Positions 34,039-47,008 of a stretch of 64,000 bases of DNA are shown piece by piece. Every line of letters starts with the position of its first letter. The stretch's first letter is position 1. The stretch is from Dimorphilus gyrociliatus (taxonomy: Eukaryota; Annelida; Polychaeta; Dinophilidae), in assembly GCA_904063045.1 (NCBI GenBank), contig CAJFCJ010000023.1:310001-374000 (forward strand), in the 5' to 3' direction. The notes beneath the pieces were generated by a model. The model ran no database searches and was not told the origin of the DNA. It saw only the letters and a list, made by a program, of their open reading frames with translations. The translations under genes and the position numbers were made by a program.

Positions 34039-37000
34039 CTAATGGTTACTTTTGTCCAAGTGTTGACGAATTTGCGTACTATTCAATGTTATAAATGTAC
34101 ATTTTAAACAATGAAAATGAATACATTTACCGCTATATGTACATTTGATTATTTCTTTTACGTGTTCGTCGCATGGATCTCCTGCTTTAACTTTTACGAA
34201 ACCCGCGTCTTGAAATCCATCAACTGCTTTATGAATATTTCTATGAGCAACAACTTTACCTCTGTCCGTACAACTAAAATTGCAACGTATACAATGATAA
34301 TGAGCTTGAGATATGTTACAATCATCGTCTGGACAGCTTTGATGAGATCGTATGAGCTTAAAGTCGGAGCCAATAACTTCATCAATTTTCTTGTGCCTGA
34401 GCAAGTGTTGTTCCCCCTTTCCCTTGTCGGTGAACGAGTAAAGGCAATCGGGTTTTGAACAGTGATAATGCGATCCCGAGAGACGATAGCTGCATTTCTC
34501 AACACTGCAGTCGTCCGAGAATTTAAATTTAATAAAACCGCCTTCGGATACTTCTTGATCCTTTTCTACTTTTAAATTTGACCTTTCGGCTAATTTTTCT
34601 ATAAGGGGGTTTTGACTAGGAGGCAACTCTAACTTAGGTCTTTTAGAGGCAATAGATAAATCCAAAGCCTCTTCGCTAATCTCTTCTTTAATGAACTTCA
34701 AAGTCTTATTTTCGTTATGGCTGGTGTTGTTGTTGTTATTATTATTGTTGCTACTGTTGGTGTTGTGATTGTTATAGCTATTATTATTGTTATTATTATT
34801 ACTACTATTCGCCTTTCTCTTAGTAGCAATGCCCACTTTAGCAGCTGCATCATTACTATTACTAAAATTATTAACATGGCTGTTGTTGTTGTAAGCGTTC
34901 TTATCGTTGTTGTTTGTATGATAATTGTTATTGTTATTGTTTTTAACCATAGTTGTTTGTGTATTATCGTTGATTGGCACGTTGTGTTTATCAACCACAT
35001 GAACTTTTAATTTCTCTTCTTCACTATACGTCTGAGAACAGTATGAACAATGAAAGTGTAGTTTTCTCTTCATTTTACAAAATGGTTTACCGCAACCTCT
35101 ATCGCTTGTATATTGCATAGAAACTTTTAAAGATTCCCAAGAATGCTTAGCTGGTGTTTCACTGGCCAATTTATTATCTTTATCGACGTTAATAACAGCC
35201 GATTGCAATTGTTCGCAAATCACAGCTTTCTTAGCCTCTATTGCCTCGTGAATTTCATGCTTTTGACTATGATGACTCATTGTAGCCGGTCTAATAAAAC
35301 TATAATCGCACTTTGATCTGGTACAATGAAAGTGCTTATTGTTCTTATTATTGGGGCAATGGGCTCTTCGACAATCAACTGATCTATCAAAATACTCGAA
35401 TCCTTCTTGAATAATGACCTGACCGTGGAAAGTCTTTGCATGTAAATCTAAAACGTCAAATCTATCGACAGCCGTAAAGCATCTCTCTCTGACGCAATGG
35501 TAATGTTCTATATTGTGATAGGGACATTTATAGTCGGGACACGATGATCCCCCTTTCACGAATTTCTCAAAGCCAGATCGAATCCAAGGAGCCACACCAG
35601 GATTTCTAGCGTCATTCAGCCACTGAAGATCGGATTTGGTGGGAACTCTGGGAACTTGGGGTATTTCGCTCTTTGGATATTTTGGGGGTCTACCCCTTCT
35701 ACGGGAATTGGAAGATTCTTTTAGTGTATTCCTACGGCCTGAACGAGATGAAGAAGCATCGTGCATCCTATAATGATCCAATCGGGCAAAAACATCGCCG
35801 GCTGACTTGACTATTTCATTACACCGATTCTAAATTAATACAAGTACATTAGTAGGGAAAGGAAAAATAGGATGAGGAAAAAAAGGTCTCTTACGTGTTG
35901 ACAATGATAATGCTCCTCGTTAACTTGACAGTCTTCAAAAGAACAAGGAGAACCAGGAAGAATATGTTGAAAAATCATACTAGTAATAACATCTTGATTT
36001 TCATGCAGCCTAGCATGTTCCCTAACGCCATCTTTACTTCTAAAAATTTGACCACAAGAAGGAGTTAAACAATGATAATGGTCTTTATATAAATATTCGC
36101 ATCTTGATGTACATTTATCATTTGCCGTATATCTTGCTAAATACTTTTTCCAATTTTCATTCTTCTCCTTCTTTTCATTTATAGAGGGTATTGTCTTTAT
36201 ATTAGGAATAACTGCTTTAATTGATAAATCTGAGTCGCCTTTGCTGTCTTTTAACGTATCAATTGGCAAGGTTAGCGAATCATTTAAACCGGCATTGGAA
36301 GAGATAAGCTTTTTCGATATTTTTGTCATTTGTTCTCCCGATATTCCCTTAATCCCGGCTGTATTATTTGGATGCTGTTGTTGTTGAAAATGGCTTGGGC
36401 TAATGCTATTGAGATTGGGAATTTGAACAGGAAGCGTTAAGTTTGCTAAGAGGTTTGGTTTTTTATCGCTATTATCGATATTGAGCATAGGAAATAGTCC
36501 CATTTGAAGGGTTGAAAGGAGAGATTGAGATGGTTGATGAGCTGGAGGCTGTAGTGGTGGTGGTGAAGTAGTTTCATTATTCTGTTTGGACGAAGGATTA
36601 TTGGTAGATTGTTCTTCTTCGTCAGTTTTTTCTTCATTTCGTTCGTGTTTACGTTTGTGAGAGTATAGCTGGCCAGTCGAGTGAAGAATGTAATCGCAAC
36701 CCGGACGGATACAATGAATGTGGTTTATTACTTTTGAATATTTACACTCGGAGAATCCACAATTTTCGTACTTCATAAATTTCTTGAATCCATCTCTCGA
36801 AAGAATTTCATCCTTTTGATGGTAAACCTTATGCTTTTCTGTAGTTTGTAAAGATGACGACGATGTCGATGGTGATAATGGTGGGGTAAAAAAATTATAA
36901 TTAATTAATTAACAAATCAACCAATCAATTAATGAACTAATTAACAAAATCTAACTCAATTAAAATAAATCAATTATATGGAATGGTAATTTAGGAAGTT

Positions 37001-40000
37001 CTATTAAAAGTCTCCTAATAGATATAAACGTAAGAGTATATATACATTATATATGTATATATTTGTACATTACGACTGCAATATGCAGTATATACAGTAT
37101 ATACTGAATATTGTTGGGAAACTTAGAAAAAGATACAGTTAAGTTTATTCGCTATAGCTTTGTTTTTATTTCAACATCTCTCTCTACTCATCTACCTATC
37201 TTACTACCTCATCATCTCTTACCTCTCTCCTGTCTTTCTCTTAATCTCTTTTTCTCTAGGTTAGGATTACATATTATACAAGCGGAAATTTGTATTTCCC
37301 TTTTTTCTTTCTATATTATACATTTTTCATTATTGACCACATACGAATAGTAATTATTCTCTCGCATACTAAATAATAGCACGTTATAAGATTTTTCATA
37401 GCACTTACCCATATCGGCCTTGTTTTTAAATGTGAACCCGCAGCCTTCTCGGAGACAATGGAAATGAGTTGTTCTATGACCTTTAAAGGCGCAAGAGGGC
37501 ATTCCACAATCTTCTGTAGCACGAAATCTTTGAAAGCCCTCTTGTAGAATAGCCGAATCTTTTCTATGAAAGTTTGAATGCATCTGAACGTCACTTGTCG
37601 AAATGTAAACTTTAGTACAAGAGGGATGAAGGCAATGATAGTGAGTTTGTCGACCTTTATGAATGCAAGGTTGCAATTTTTCAAATCGTCTTGTACAATC
37701 GTCGACTGGAGAATAACGAAGGAAACCAAAGTTGAGAATTTCATCTCTCTTCTTATGCCATTTAAAATGACGTATCATTTCTTCCTTCTTCAAAAATATT
37801 CGATCAGCAGAGTCGCCACTCTCGATACCATCGTTAAATTCATTAGCATCCTCTTCTTTGCAGGAATTACAATGAAAATGTTCTTTAAGTGGAATACACT
37901 CGGTACGACCGCATAATTTTCCCGATTCGTATCTTGTAACGTATCGACTATAATCTGGCATTAAACTATTTTTCTGTTCAATTTCCTCAGGCCTATAAAT
38001 TGTCTTGAAATAATTATCAAGATCTCTCGAACTGTTAGGAGACTTGGATCGTTCAGAACCGGAATTTTCCGTATCGTCGTCCTTTTGCCATTCTACAAAA
38101 GGAGGAAAGAGAGAAACGATTAGGATGATATCTAGTTTAAGGATCAATAGGAATAAAGACTGTTAGAATAAAAGGAAACAAGTAAACAATTCAAGGCCAT
38201 TGAACACCGTTTCATGACAACGTTTTGAACATTTGAATAAATTAAATTGAAAAAGTACGCAGATAAATACATAGCTATAAGATATTTTATATATATATAT
38301 ATATATATACTGTACATAAACTGTATGTATGTTTAAGTACAAGTCCAATTGCATATATTAATATATGCCAAGATGAAAATTTTTATTAGATAATATCTAC
38401 TAAACATTTTCCCGTTGCCAAGACGAACAACTGAATATTCAGGCTATTGAACAATCGACAAATAAATGTTTGAGAACATAGCAACCATTTAATTCCTTCA
38501 CTCCCGACTTTTTTAATATTTCATAAGCACAAATGATCAATAAATGAAATCTTAAAAATGTATTATATATAGATACGCCACAGTTTTTTACTCTTTCGGA
38601 TATATTTCAATAGAATATCATATCATTTTGTTTATATTTATTATTGAAGAAATATCTTCTTATTATACCATAAGCAGATCTATACGGTGCATATATATTT
38701 ATCAATGTTCCTCATAGAGACGTATTCCTTTTTTTTGTTAATTTTTTTTCCTTCTTTCACATAATTAATTAACGGTTAACCGTACTTAAAGAGAGACGGT
38801 TCATCCGTTTTTATTATTAATACTGAAATGGCTAAACTCTTGTTCTAACTAGAAAAGAAAAAAGGAAAAGAGAAAACAAAAAAAAAAGAGAAAAAAGAAT
38901 ACTTCTCTGTGCTCGAATATTGAAATATGCATGCACCGCATACACAGCTATAGTATACAAAATCATAGTAGAAATAATCACCCAAAGAAGCAAGACAATA
39001 GGAGAGCAACTCGTTCAAGAAGAGTCTGATGATATACTAATTAGATGAAAGCTTTCAAAAATTATTTTTATACATATATAATAGTTAAATCTAATAGAAT
39101 TAGAGAGTTATATGGTGTATTTGTAGAGCTTTGTCGGAATAAAACTAGCTCTTTTCCAGCCGACTAAATAACCGCCTTGTGTACATGGTAACCATGGAAA
39201 CAGATTGGCGGCCGTTTGTCGTTAGCCGTTCATTGATCCATTCATAATCGCTTATTACTATATTTCCGCGCCGTGCTTTTATAGGTAGAATCAATAAAAA
39301 ATTTCCAAATTGTAACTCGAATCAAAAATGGTAAACAGCTGCATAAAGATTAAAACTCGACTATAAACATTTCTCTTTGAAACGAATATATACCAGTTAA
39401 ATAAAATAATACGCAACTTTGCTCGACTATTTGATATACAGCGTATATTCAGTATATATATATATTGGTGAGTGTGCACGCATTCATGCATGTGTAAGAT
39501 ATTGCACATAAACATTTCGTGCACTGTATACTAAATCCTGTTGGAGATTTATTACACGTTCAATTTATACTGAAAGAAAAAAGAGAGAGAACTGCGTCGC
39601 TCTATGCATTTCCCCTATTTTTTAATATATCAACCTGATAGGTAGGCGAAGGGAGTGAAAAATTATTATATTTTCGTATTTATATTCCCTATGCATCTTA
39701 TATCCGTATACTGTATACTATTTATCATATATTTTCCACTTTTTAAAGCATAATACTCTATTAATTCGAAATACAATAGACAATAGAATAATAGTACTGC
39801 ATTCAGCTTACGTAAGTGTTTATCATTTTTTTCCCCTATAAAGAAGAGCAATATGTACAGTGCATTGTCTAACGTTTATACACTCTTTTTATAATATCAT
39901 ACCAATGTGTAGTCAAATAATTTTAAGTATATTTATAAATATTATTTACAAAGATGGCTGGGAATTAGTAGCCTATCTAATACACTATATTGCAGCTGCT

Positions 40001-40752
40001 AGTAGCATCCTCTGATAGATACATACAGAAACGGCATTTCGTAATTTTGAAAATCCTACCAAATTGTATCTCGCATGCAGCTGTCACAATGACAAGTTGT
40101 TTCCATGGCAACTGATTGTTCACGTGGGATATCGAGGCAACCTTTTATAAATATTGGCAAAATCGATCGAAACGAACTTGGGAGAGTTTCCCTCTGAGCT
40201 ATTACGTAATACATGAAAAGCGTTTGGCGCTTTAAATTTCTTATTAATTAGTCAGAATTAATAAATGAATGAATGAATAAGTTACGTATAAGTTAGATAG
40301 GGAGAAAAGAAAGGAAGAGAGGATAGGAATGATGAAAGCAGGAGAAAGTGTATTTTCATATATAAATATATATGTCAGTCTGTGTGCATGTGTGTGTGTG
40401 TGTGATTGAGTGATTTAGAGATTATATGAGAGAATGAACGAACGAACGAATGAACTAAATTATTTTCACTAAATAGATTCATGCTGCAAAGAGTAAAACA
40501 AAAAAAGTAAAATAATAATTTTTCAAAGCATTGTTCAGGTTATAAATAAATAAAAAAAGTATGATTTTACTGAGAGAAAAAAGATTAGAATTTAATAAAA
40601 ATTATCTGCAGTAAAGGAGCCATTATTATTAGAATGTTGGTAAACAAATAGAATAAGTGATAAACAAAGATATTTTAAAAAAGAAAACAAAAAAGGGAAT
40701 TTTGTCATTTTTACATTTATTCCGTATATATAAGAGATAATGAGTAAATTAG

Positions 40753-40807
<55 letters not shown>

Positions 40808-41981
40808 GTATGTGTGCGTGTGTGTCAGCGTATTTCATACGATTTTAACAAGCTAATACTGTTTTTTTGTTAGACAAAGTATAGAGAGTGAATATGAAAT
40901 ATAAAAACCGTTCCAAATATAGATACTATATACACTATATATATATATTTATATCTATTATCTTTAATCAGATGCTAACTTGTTCCTACTTATTTATTCA
41001 TAGAGAATGAAATATGTACAGAGCAACATTGAATTCGAAATTCAAGTGTTACATAAACAGTACAGATCAATAGATGGCTTTCCATTATTTTTATACAATA
41101 TACCAACAAATCAATTAATTATCGAATTTCAATTAAAAGACCTAGACCATAAAATGTATGATATTATACAATGTATACAGTATACAGTATATACAGTATA
41201 TATATATATATCATGGAACTTTTCTAATGAAATAGCTATATAGTAAGACATTTTCTAAACCCCTATAAACAATAAACTTCGATTTTTTTTTCTTGTACAA
41301 TAATAATAATAATATAATGAATTTTCAATGTAATTTGCCGTATTTCATTTGTTTCTTAAAAACAGAACTGAATAGTTTAAATGTTCCCTTTTTTTACGCG
41401 AAATTTTAATTTTAAAGCTAATTTATATTTCCGTATAAAAATATAATTCACCTACCTTGGTCATCTATTTCCATTTTCATAATTGGCTGCTTAATTGTCT
41501 TTTGATCTTCTATCCTATTTAAATTCATAGCTGCTGCTGCTGAACTAGACGAGTCTACAGCAAATCCATACTTTTTAAGGAATTCAGAAACAGTAAACTC
41601 GGCCATTTCCTTAAAATCTTGTCCAGCTGCTCCAAAACGTAGTTCATTATCGTTTTCGTCCTGAGATGAAGCACCTTCAGACATCTTTTCACCTGACGAA
41701 ACTTCAAGGTCATTTATGGAATCCTTGACAGAATTTACTCCGAATTCACTTAAACTCTCCGAATCGTCATAATCAGTATTTTCATTATGTTGGAATCGAT
41801 AGTTATCATCCTGAGAAGGTATTAAACACCTAGGAACAGTAGTTTTTCTTCTATTCTTTTTCTTGTCGGATTTTTCCTGTTTAGTAGGCGCTTCGTTAAA
41901 ATTATAATCCCTTTCAACTTCCTTCTTAACAGCGTTCTTTTGCAATTTGGCACAAATAGCATCTAGACCGTTTTTTGACAT
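34039..41981 (-). CDS. CASZ1: Castor / CASZ1 zinc-finger transcription factor
   Basis: Four exons, 41981-41456, 38092-37409, 36838-35895 and 35829-34039, are phase-consistent and give about 1314 aa. The N-terminus carries the CASZ1-typical [10 protein letters not shown] and later [13 protein letters not shown] segments. Exons 2-4 contain about twelve castor-type modules, each with a Cys pair, an H(Y/F)HC core and terminal His residues (for example [27 protein letters not shown]). Exon 4 has an AT-hook-like core ([12 protein letters not shown], residues about 761-771), Asn-rich low-complexity sequence, and an ALDLS motif followed by KRPK, resembling a CtBP-binding site beside a nuclear signal. 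Castor proteins are sequence-specific nuclear regulators, notably in neuroblast timing (Drosophila) and heart/vessel development (vertebrates). Introns 2 and 3 interrupt between finger modules or inside them. Intron 1 is 3.4 kb and carries regulatory-looking sites. Confidence 0.95.
34720..34950 (-). repeat. CASZ1: Asn-codon (AAC/AAT) trinucleotide tract inside CASZ1
   Basis: On the plus strand this reads as interrupted GTT/ATT triplets. In the gene it encodes several poly-Asn runs separated by Ser, His and Thr. The runs lie between the third and fourth finger modules of exon 4. The repeat purity suggests recent triplet expansion rather than an old folded domain. Confidence 0.9.
39188..39201 (+). 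promoter_or_regulatory. RFX X-box consensus match
   Basis: GTAACCATGGAAAC matches the metazoan X-box consensus GTHNYYATRRNAAC at every position. It lies in a GC-richer patch of CASZ1 intron 1. Confidence 0.55.
40099..40126 (+). promoter_or_regulatory. RFX X-box consensus match plus CACGTG E-box
   Basis: GTTTCCATGGCAAC (40099-40112) matches the X-box consensus fully. A CACGTG E-box follows eight bases later (40121-40126). Both lie in CASZ1 intron 1. Confidence 0.55.
40754..40824. repeat. (GT)n microsatellite with (GTAT)n end
   Basis: About 20 perfect TG units followed by GTAT/GTGT variants, in CASZ1 intron 1. Confidence 0.95.
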
Positions 41982-43687
41982 ATTTTGCAATGTTTCTTTT
42001 TGTCAAATTCTTTCTCTCAGTCCGTGTTTTTTTTTTTTAAATCAAACAAACAAAACAAAAAAAGTTGTAAATGTAACACTTTATTCAATGTTTTTCTTAT
42101 ATCCAATGTTTATAATTTGAAAGTTGTACGTGGTTAATGTTTTAACAGCCGAATTATCCAAAATATTACGTCATTTTCTGTAAAAACAAAAAACAAAAAT
42201 AAAATGATACAAAGTTAAAAAGAATTCATTCGTTTTTAAAATTCAAGAGCGAATAGGTAATTTTCTTCTTTTTTCTTTACTGTAATAACAATAGTCTTAG
42301 GCTTATATCTTTCTAAATGAATAAGATGATCGATTTCCGATTAATTTAGAAATCTTTTTTATAAAAGAACGCTAAAAATATTATCAAGACATTATAGAGC
42401 GTACAATAAGAATAAATATATTGTATGGTCAAGTTTCCCTTAAGTATATAACTTTAACTTAAAAAAGATTATATTAGTATGCATTACAAAGGGAAGAATC
42501 ATAATGAAATAACTCATTTAATAGTTAATAAAACCTTTAAGACTTTTAATTTTGGTTAATTTTTTACCTTTACATTTTTTATAATTGTTTGATAAAAGCC
42601 TATAGTTTTTTACATAATAAATGTTAATAAAAGAAACTAATTCGTTTTTTATTATGAATTATAACCAAATAATAAATTTTAAACATTTTAGTATTAAGGC
42701 GCTAGCCGCCCAAAAATATCAGGTGGAAAAATAAGTATTAACAAAAAACCCATACAATAGGGGTCCACAGCATGATGAAAGGGGAATAGCGCAAACATTC
42801 GTTTATAACGCTTAGCCTCATTCGATTCAAGCGTTCCCGCCTTACTTGCCCTGTTCCCCTCCCCAATCCCTCTTAAACATTACCACCCTCCTTTTCGCAT
42901 TCATACGCGTTCAAAGACAAACACATGTACATATACATGTTCAAATATATATGCCCTATATATATATATATATGTTGTATTAGTATATTTCCTAGTGTAT
43001 ATATAATTATACTCCCTCTCTATCTATCTCTTTGCCTCTTTTCTTTCTCTCTCTCTCTCACCCACCCACCTACCTTGTCTATCTTTGTCCCTGTCCTTTT
43101 TCCTATGCCAATAATTTGTTTAAGGCCAACTAATTAATAAATTATCAACGAAATTCTTACATTTCCACATGTACTTTATCTTTATATGACATTTGGATAA
43201 ATAATTATCTTACCTTTTGAGGTGCATCAACCGATTCAAAACAACATTAGAAAATGGCTTAGAGAACGAACAACGAAAAAAATATTAATTTAGTCAGCCT
43301 ATGCGTTAATATTGATGAAATTTAGTAGCTTTAGCAAAAATTTGCTATCAGAGTTTTTTTTCCCGAAACAACGTTATTATCGTGTTTATTACGTAGGCGG
43401 TTCGATACTGTTAATTTTACCAATTAAAGATAATCTTTATAAAATTTATTAAATGAATAAACAATAACGACAATAACAAATTACAAAAACATTCAAAAGA
43501 TGAAATCAAATTGGAAAAAAGGTAGGGAAAGAGGGCGGAAAAGGGTGGCGCACAGGTTGTGTTTTTTCTTTCGCATTTATTTTTATCTCTTCTAATTTAA
43601 TACATATTGTAAATAAATATTAATACATATACTGTACATATATAAACTTCATTCTCTTACGTACCAATATTCTATATATTCATACAG

Positions 43688-43719
<32 letters not shown>

Positions 43720-43940
43720 CTATATATTACATGAACTGATCCACTTGGCATTGAAAAATAAAGTAAGATTCCTATACTCTTACGCTTTCTTACAGTTGGT
43801 CATCAGTTTAATGATGGAGAGCTAAAAACTTACAGCAAAACGCCTACCTTTTTTTGATAATCCATGTGCAAGAGTGTACAGGCGGCGGCTCTCTCGGTCC
43901 TGGTATGTATTGTGTGAAAAAAGCCTGTTTGAATTGCACG

Positions 43941-43973
43941 GTCGCTATGGAAACGTCGCTATGGTCACGTGAC
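43941..43973 (+). promoter_or_regulatory. Tandem X-box pair overlapping a TCACGTGA E-box
   Basis: GTCGCTATGGAAAC (exact X-box consensus) is followed without a gap by GTCGCTATGGTCAC (one mismatch), whose end merges into TCACGTGAC. The first ten bases of the two 14-mers are identical. The pair is 2.0 kb upstream of the CASZ1 ATG. Confidence 0.55.
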
Positions 43974-44290
43974 GTATTTGGAATGTACGGTTTTTGACAG
44001 CACCAACGATAAGAGAGTTAAAAAACTCTAGCGATAACGATGGAGGTCATAGTCCAAATTGGTATATGCAAAAATGACATATACACGCAAAACTTTTTTT
44101 TTGGCAATACGCCAATAAGTTATATACTCTAATGAGCAACCAAGTTAGGCTTAAGAAAAAACGAGAAATAGCTTACCGAAATACTGAAAAATTGAACAGA
44201 TTGAACAGCGGCTTGGCAACGGGCATAAAAGCTAGCGAAATTCAATAAAAACCTTCCCGAACAAAGTCTGGCCTCCTTTACAACTTGTAT

Positions 44291-44304
44291 ATTACCATAG
44301 CAAC
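44291..44304 (+). promoter_or_regulatory. X-box-like site, one mismatch
   Basis: ATTACCATAGCAAC differs from GTHNYYATRRNAAC only at the first base. It is 2.3 kb upstream of the CASZ1 ATG. Confidence 0.35.
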
Positions 44305-46251
44305 CAACAAGCTTGAACTAGATTGAATGCTAGAATAAACTATTGAACAATTGTTCAAGAAATGTTTTTAGACCGCTATTGACCATACGGTCAGCTCGAG
44401 TGTGTATATATTTGTTTTATATGAACATTTTATATATCATACCGTTTCTACCAATATCAAAACCATATGATTTTCATAAATAAAATCGGAAAAACTTCTC
44501 CAACTTTGTTGAAAGCATAAATAAAAAAGACAAAAAAAAAGAGACGGATAAACGTTCCACCGACAGTATTGGCTCATTTCATTCTACATCTATTATCCTA
44601 CTCAAGCTTCTATAAACATATACAGACATAGACACAGGCACACAAACTTACATTTTGCATACTCTCCCTTTCTATCTATCCATCCGCCTATCTATCTATC
44701 TGTTGTTCTATCTATCTATCTTCTTAAACTCGTATTTCTTTTCAATCTATTCTAAAATAGATGCAAAGTAAAAAAGACAAGATGATAAAACTGTTCAATA
44801 TAAAAAATAGAACTGGTCACCTTCACTGACAAACTCTCACCCAGAACTTTCCGTTTCAAAAAGGTTCGTGAAATGTCATGGCGTCACTTTTTAATAATTA
44901 ACGAACTACACTCTCCCCACCTCTCTCTCTCTCATTCTATTCTGATTCATAACAGTAAAAACTTCTATTGTTATCGGAAAAAGGAATTTAATTTTTTTCC
45001 TTTAGTTTCTCTTTACTTGAAATATATTTAGTATCGTTTCAAATGTCGATTAGAAAATCGCCCCTTATGGCACTTGTCATCTCTCAGCCTATAAATGCGA
45101 ATGTTTAAACGCGCCTTTTTTTTCTCTGAACAAAGACTGAACAATTCAAGTAGGTTAACGCCATGAAGATAAATTACAAAAAGATAATAACAAAGAAAAA
45201 AGTATATATAAAAGCAATACTCTTTTAGAAAAAGTAAAAAAAAATACAATGAAATTGAATTTCTTGAAAAAAAAAACAAAAAATTTAAGAGGATGTATTA
45301 TTAATGTCTAATCTTATCTTATCACTTTATTAATACCAATACGAAGAGAAAAAACAATAGAAATAAAAGTACTTTTTTTCTGGTTTTTACTAGAATATAT
45401 TTTTATCATTTATATAAAAATTTATAATAATAATAATAATAAAGTTTATACTTATTTAAATATCGTTAAGAGCACTAAAATATTCCGAAATAAAGCACTT
45501 TAAAATATTTAAAGCAAAAGATGTAATACATAAAACCATTTACCAGGAATAGAATATAAACCAAATATTCAATTCTCTCTTTTTCACTATAGATCTATAG
45601 CAATAAAACTTAAAATTTTCCACTTATTTTTTTTATATAAATAATCTACCTGTTTTACTATTTTTAAAATACCGATGAGAATAGATTTTTGTCTAATTGT
45701 ATACAATTTATCTTTTTTTACAGATTAAAACTATTGTAGTCTTTATAAATGTTAATTATAGATAAAAAATATATATTCAATTATTAAAAATAGATTATTT
45801 TTTCACAGTTACAAGATTTTTATTTTAAAAAAATAAAAGTAATATTCAAGTTATAAATTGGTTGATCTTTGCTTTATTTATATAAACGATAGCAAGCTTG
45901 ACTGAAAATAATAGGAAATAGGACTTTTATCCAATTGATTACTGTTTTAAGCGTATTTGTCGAATAAAAGAATTTTTTAAGAATCAAGTCTATTCTTTCG
46001 AGTTCAAAAAAGTAAGCAAAATGACCTAATTCGAAGACCTAGACAACGAGCAAGAACATGTAGAGTTTTACTCGTTAACTTGTAAATGTATACATATATA
46101 CAGTATGTGTATGTACGCGTATGCGTGTGTATGAATACACTTTTCTATTATTTAATTCGAGTGGCTATGTGTTTAAATCAAATTATATTAGCTAAATGAA
46201 TAGAAAGTATTACGAAACAAGTTGATTGACTTAATTACGAATTATATAAAA

Positions 46252-46253
<2 letters not shown>

Positions 46254-46297
<44 letters not shown>
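46254..46297. repeat. (TA)n microsatellite
   Basis: More than 20 perfect AT units, between the CASZ1 upstream region and the TXNL4B 3' end. Confidence 0.95.
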
Positions 46298-46301
<4 letters not shown>

Positions 46302-47008
46302 TATTATATACATAAATATACAACTATTTATAAATAGCTAATCATATATATAGCATATATGGATATACTGTATATATTGTATATATAGTATTGTGTGTAC
46401 TGTATGTACCTACAAATATTACATTTATATAGAGATACAGGCTGATATATTGTATAGGTATATAAATTTACTTTTACGACACAAAGTCACATGAATATTT
46501 ATACAACATATATTTTTATATTGTCTATGAATCGAATTTATATCTTGTAGAATATCACTTTTAAGCGATAATATAAGTCTTATACAATGCATTCTAAATC
46601 TTGATCAAATAAATCATTACTAAAATCTATTTTGAAATAAGAAAATAAACAAATGGGGAAGGCAACTCACTTTTCTAAGCCGTATATATATCCATGACGA
46701 TAACGAGACAAAAGTAAAGAATACAATTTTTGTAGATGGCGTTGTTGTTTATTTTCAATTGTTTTCTTAAATTTTACAAAAGAAAACTATAACCATTTTT
46801 GAGAAAAGATATATTTATATTCAGCAGAAAAAAAATTCCATAACATTTTCTTTGCTACGTTTTATTTCTATTCAATATTCTTGCGAGTTATTTATAATGA
46901 ATAAATAGTATATTACTTATGATTTTACACGCCAATATAATAAACGAGTTTCTAAACATTCACTTAGAACTGGATATACTTCACTTGATGTCTTCTTCTT
47001 GCTAACAA

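Larger units (their letters stand above)
38093..41455. other. CASZ1: Intron 1 of CASZ1
   Basis: Contains (TA)n at 38289-38309, two exact X-box consensus matches (39188 and 40099), GC-richer patches around 39170-39290 and 39950-40180, and a long GT microsatellite at 40754-40806. No extra exon fits the phase between exons 1 and 2. Confidence 0.7.
41982..47008. other. Intergenic, CASZ1 upstream to TXNL4B 3' end
   Basis: Five kilobases without a supported exon. They hold the CASZ1 5' UTR/promoter, a (TA)n run at 43688-43716, a tandem X-box pair with an overlapping palindromic TCACGTGA at 43941-43973, a third X-box-like site at 44291, (TCTA)n near 44690-44720, and a long (TA)n at 46254-46297. The interval 45.0-46.0 kb is extremely AT-rich and featureless. 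Confidence 0.55.

Noticed and set aside
34698-35010. Thr/Ile-rich and Val/Ile-rich ORFs on both strands
   Set aside because: They are frame-shifted and antisense readings of the Asn triplet tract inside CASZ1 exon 4.
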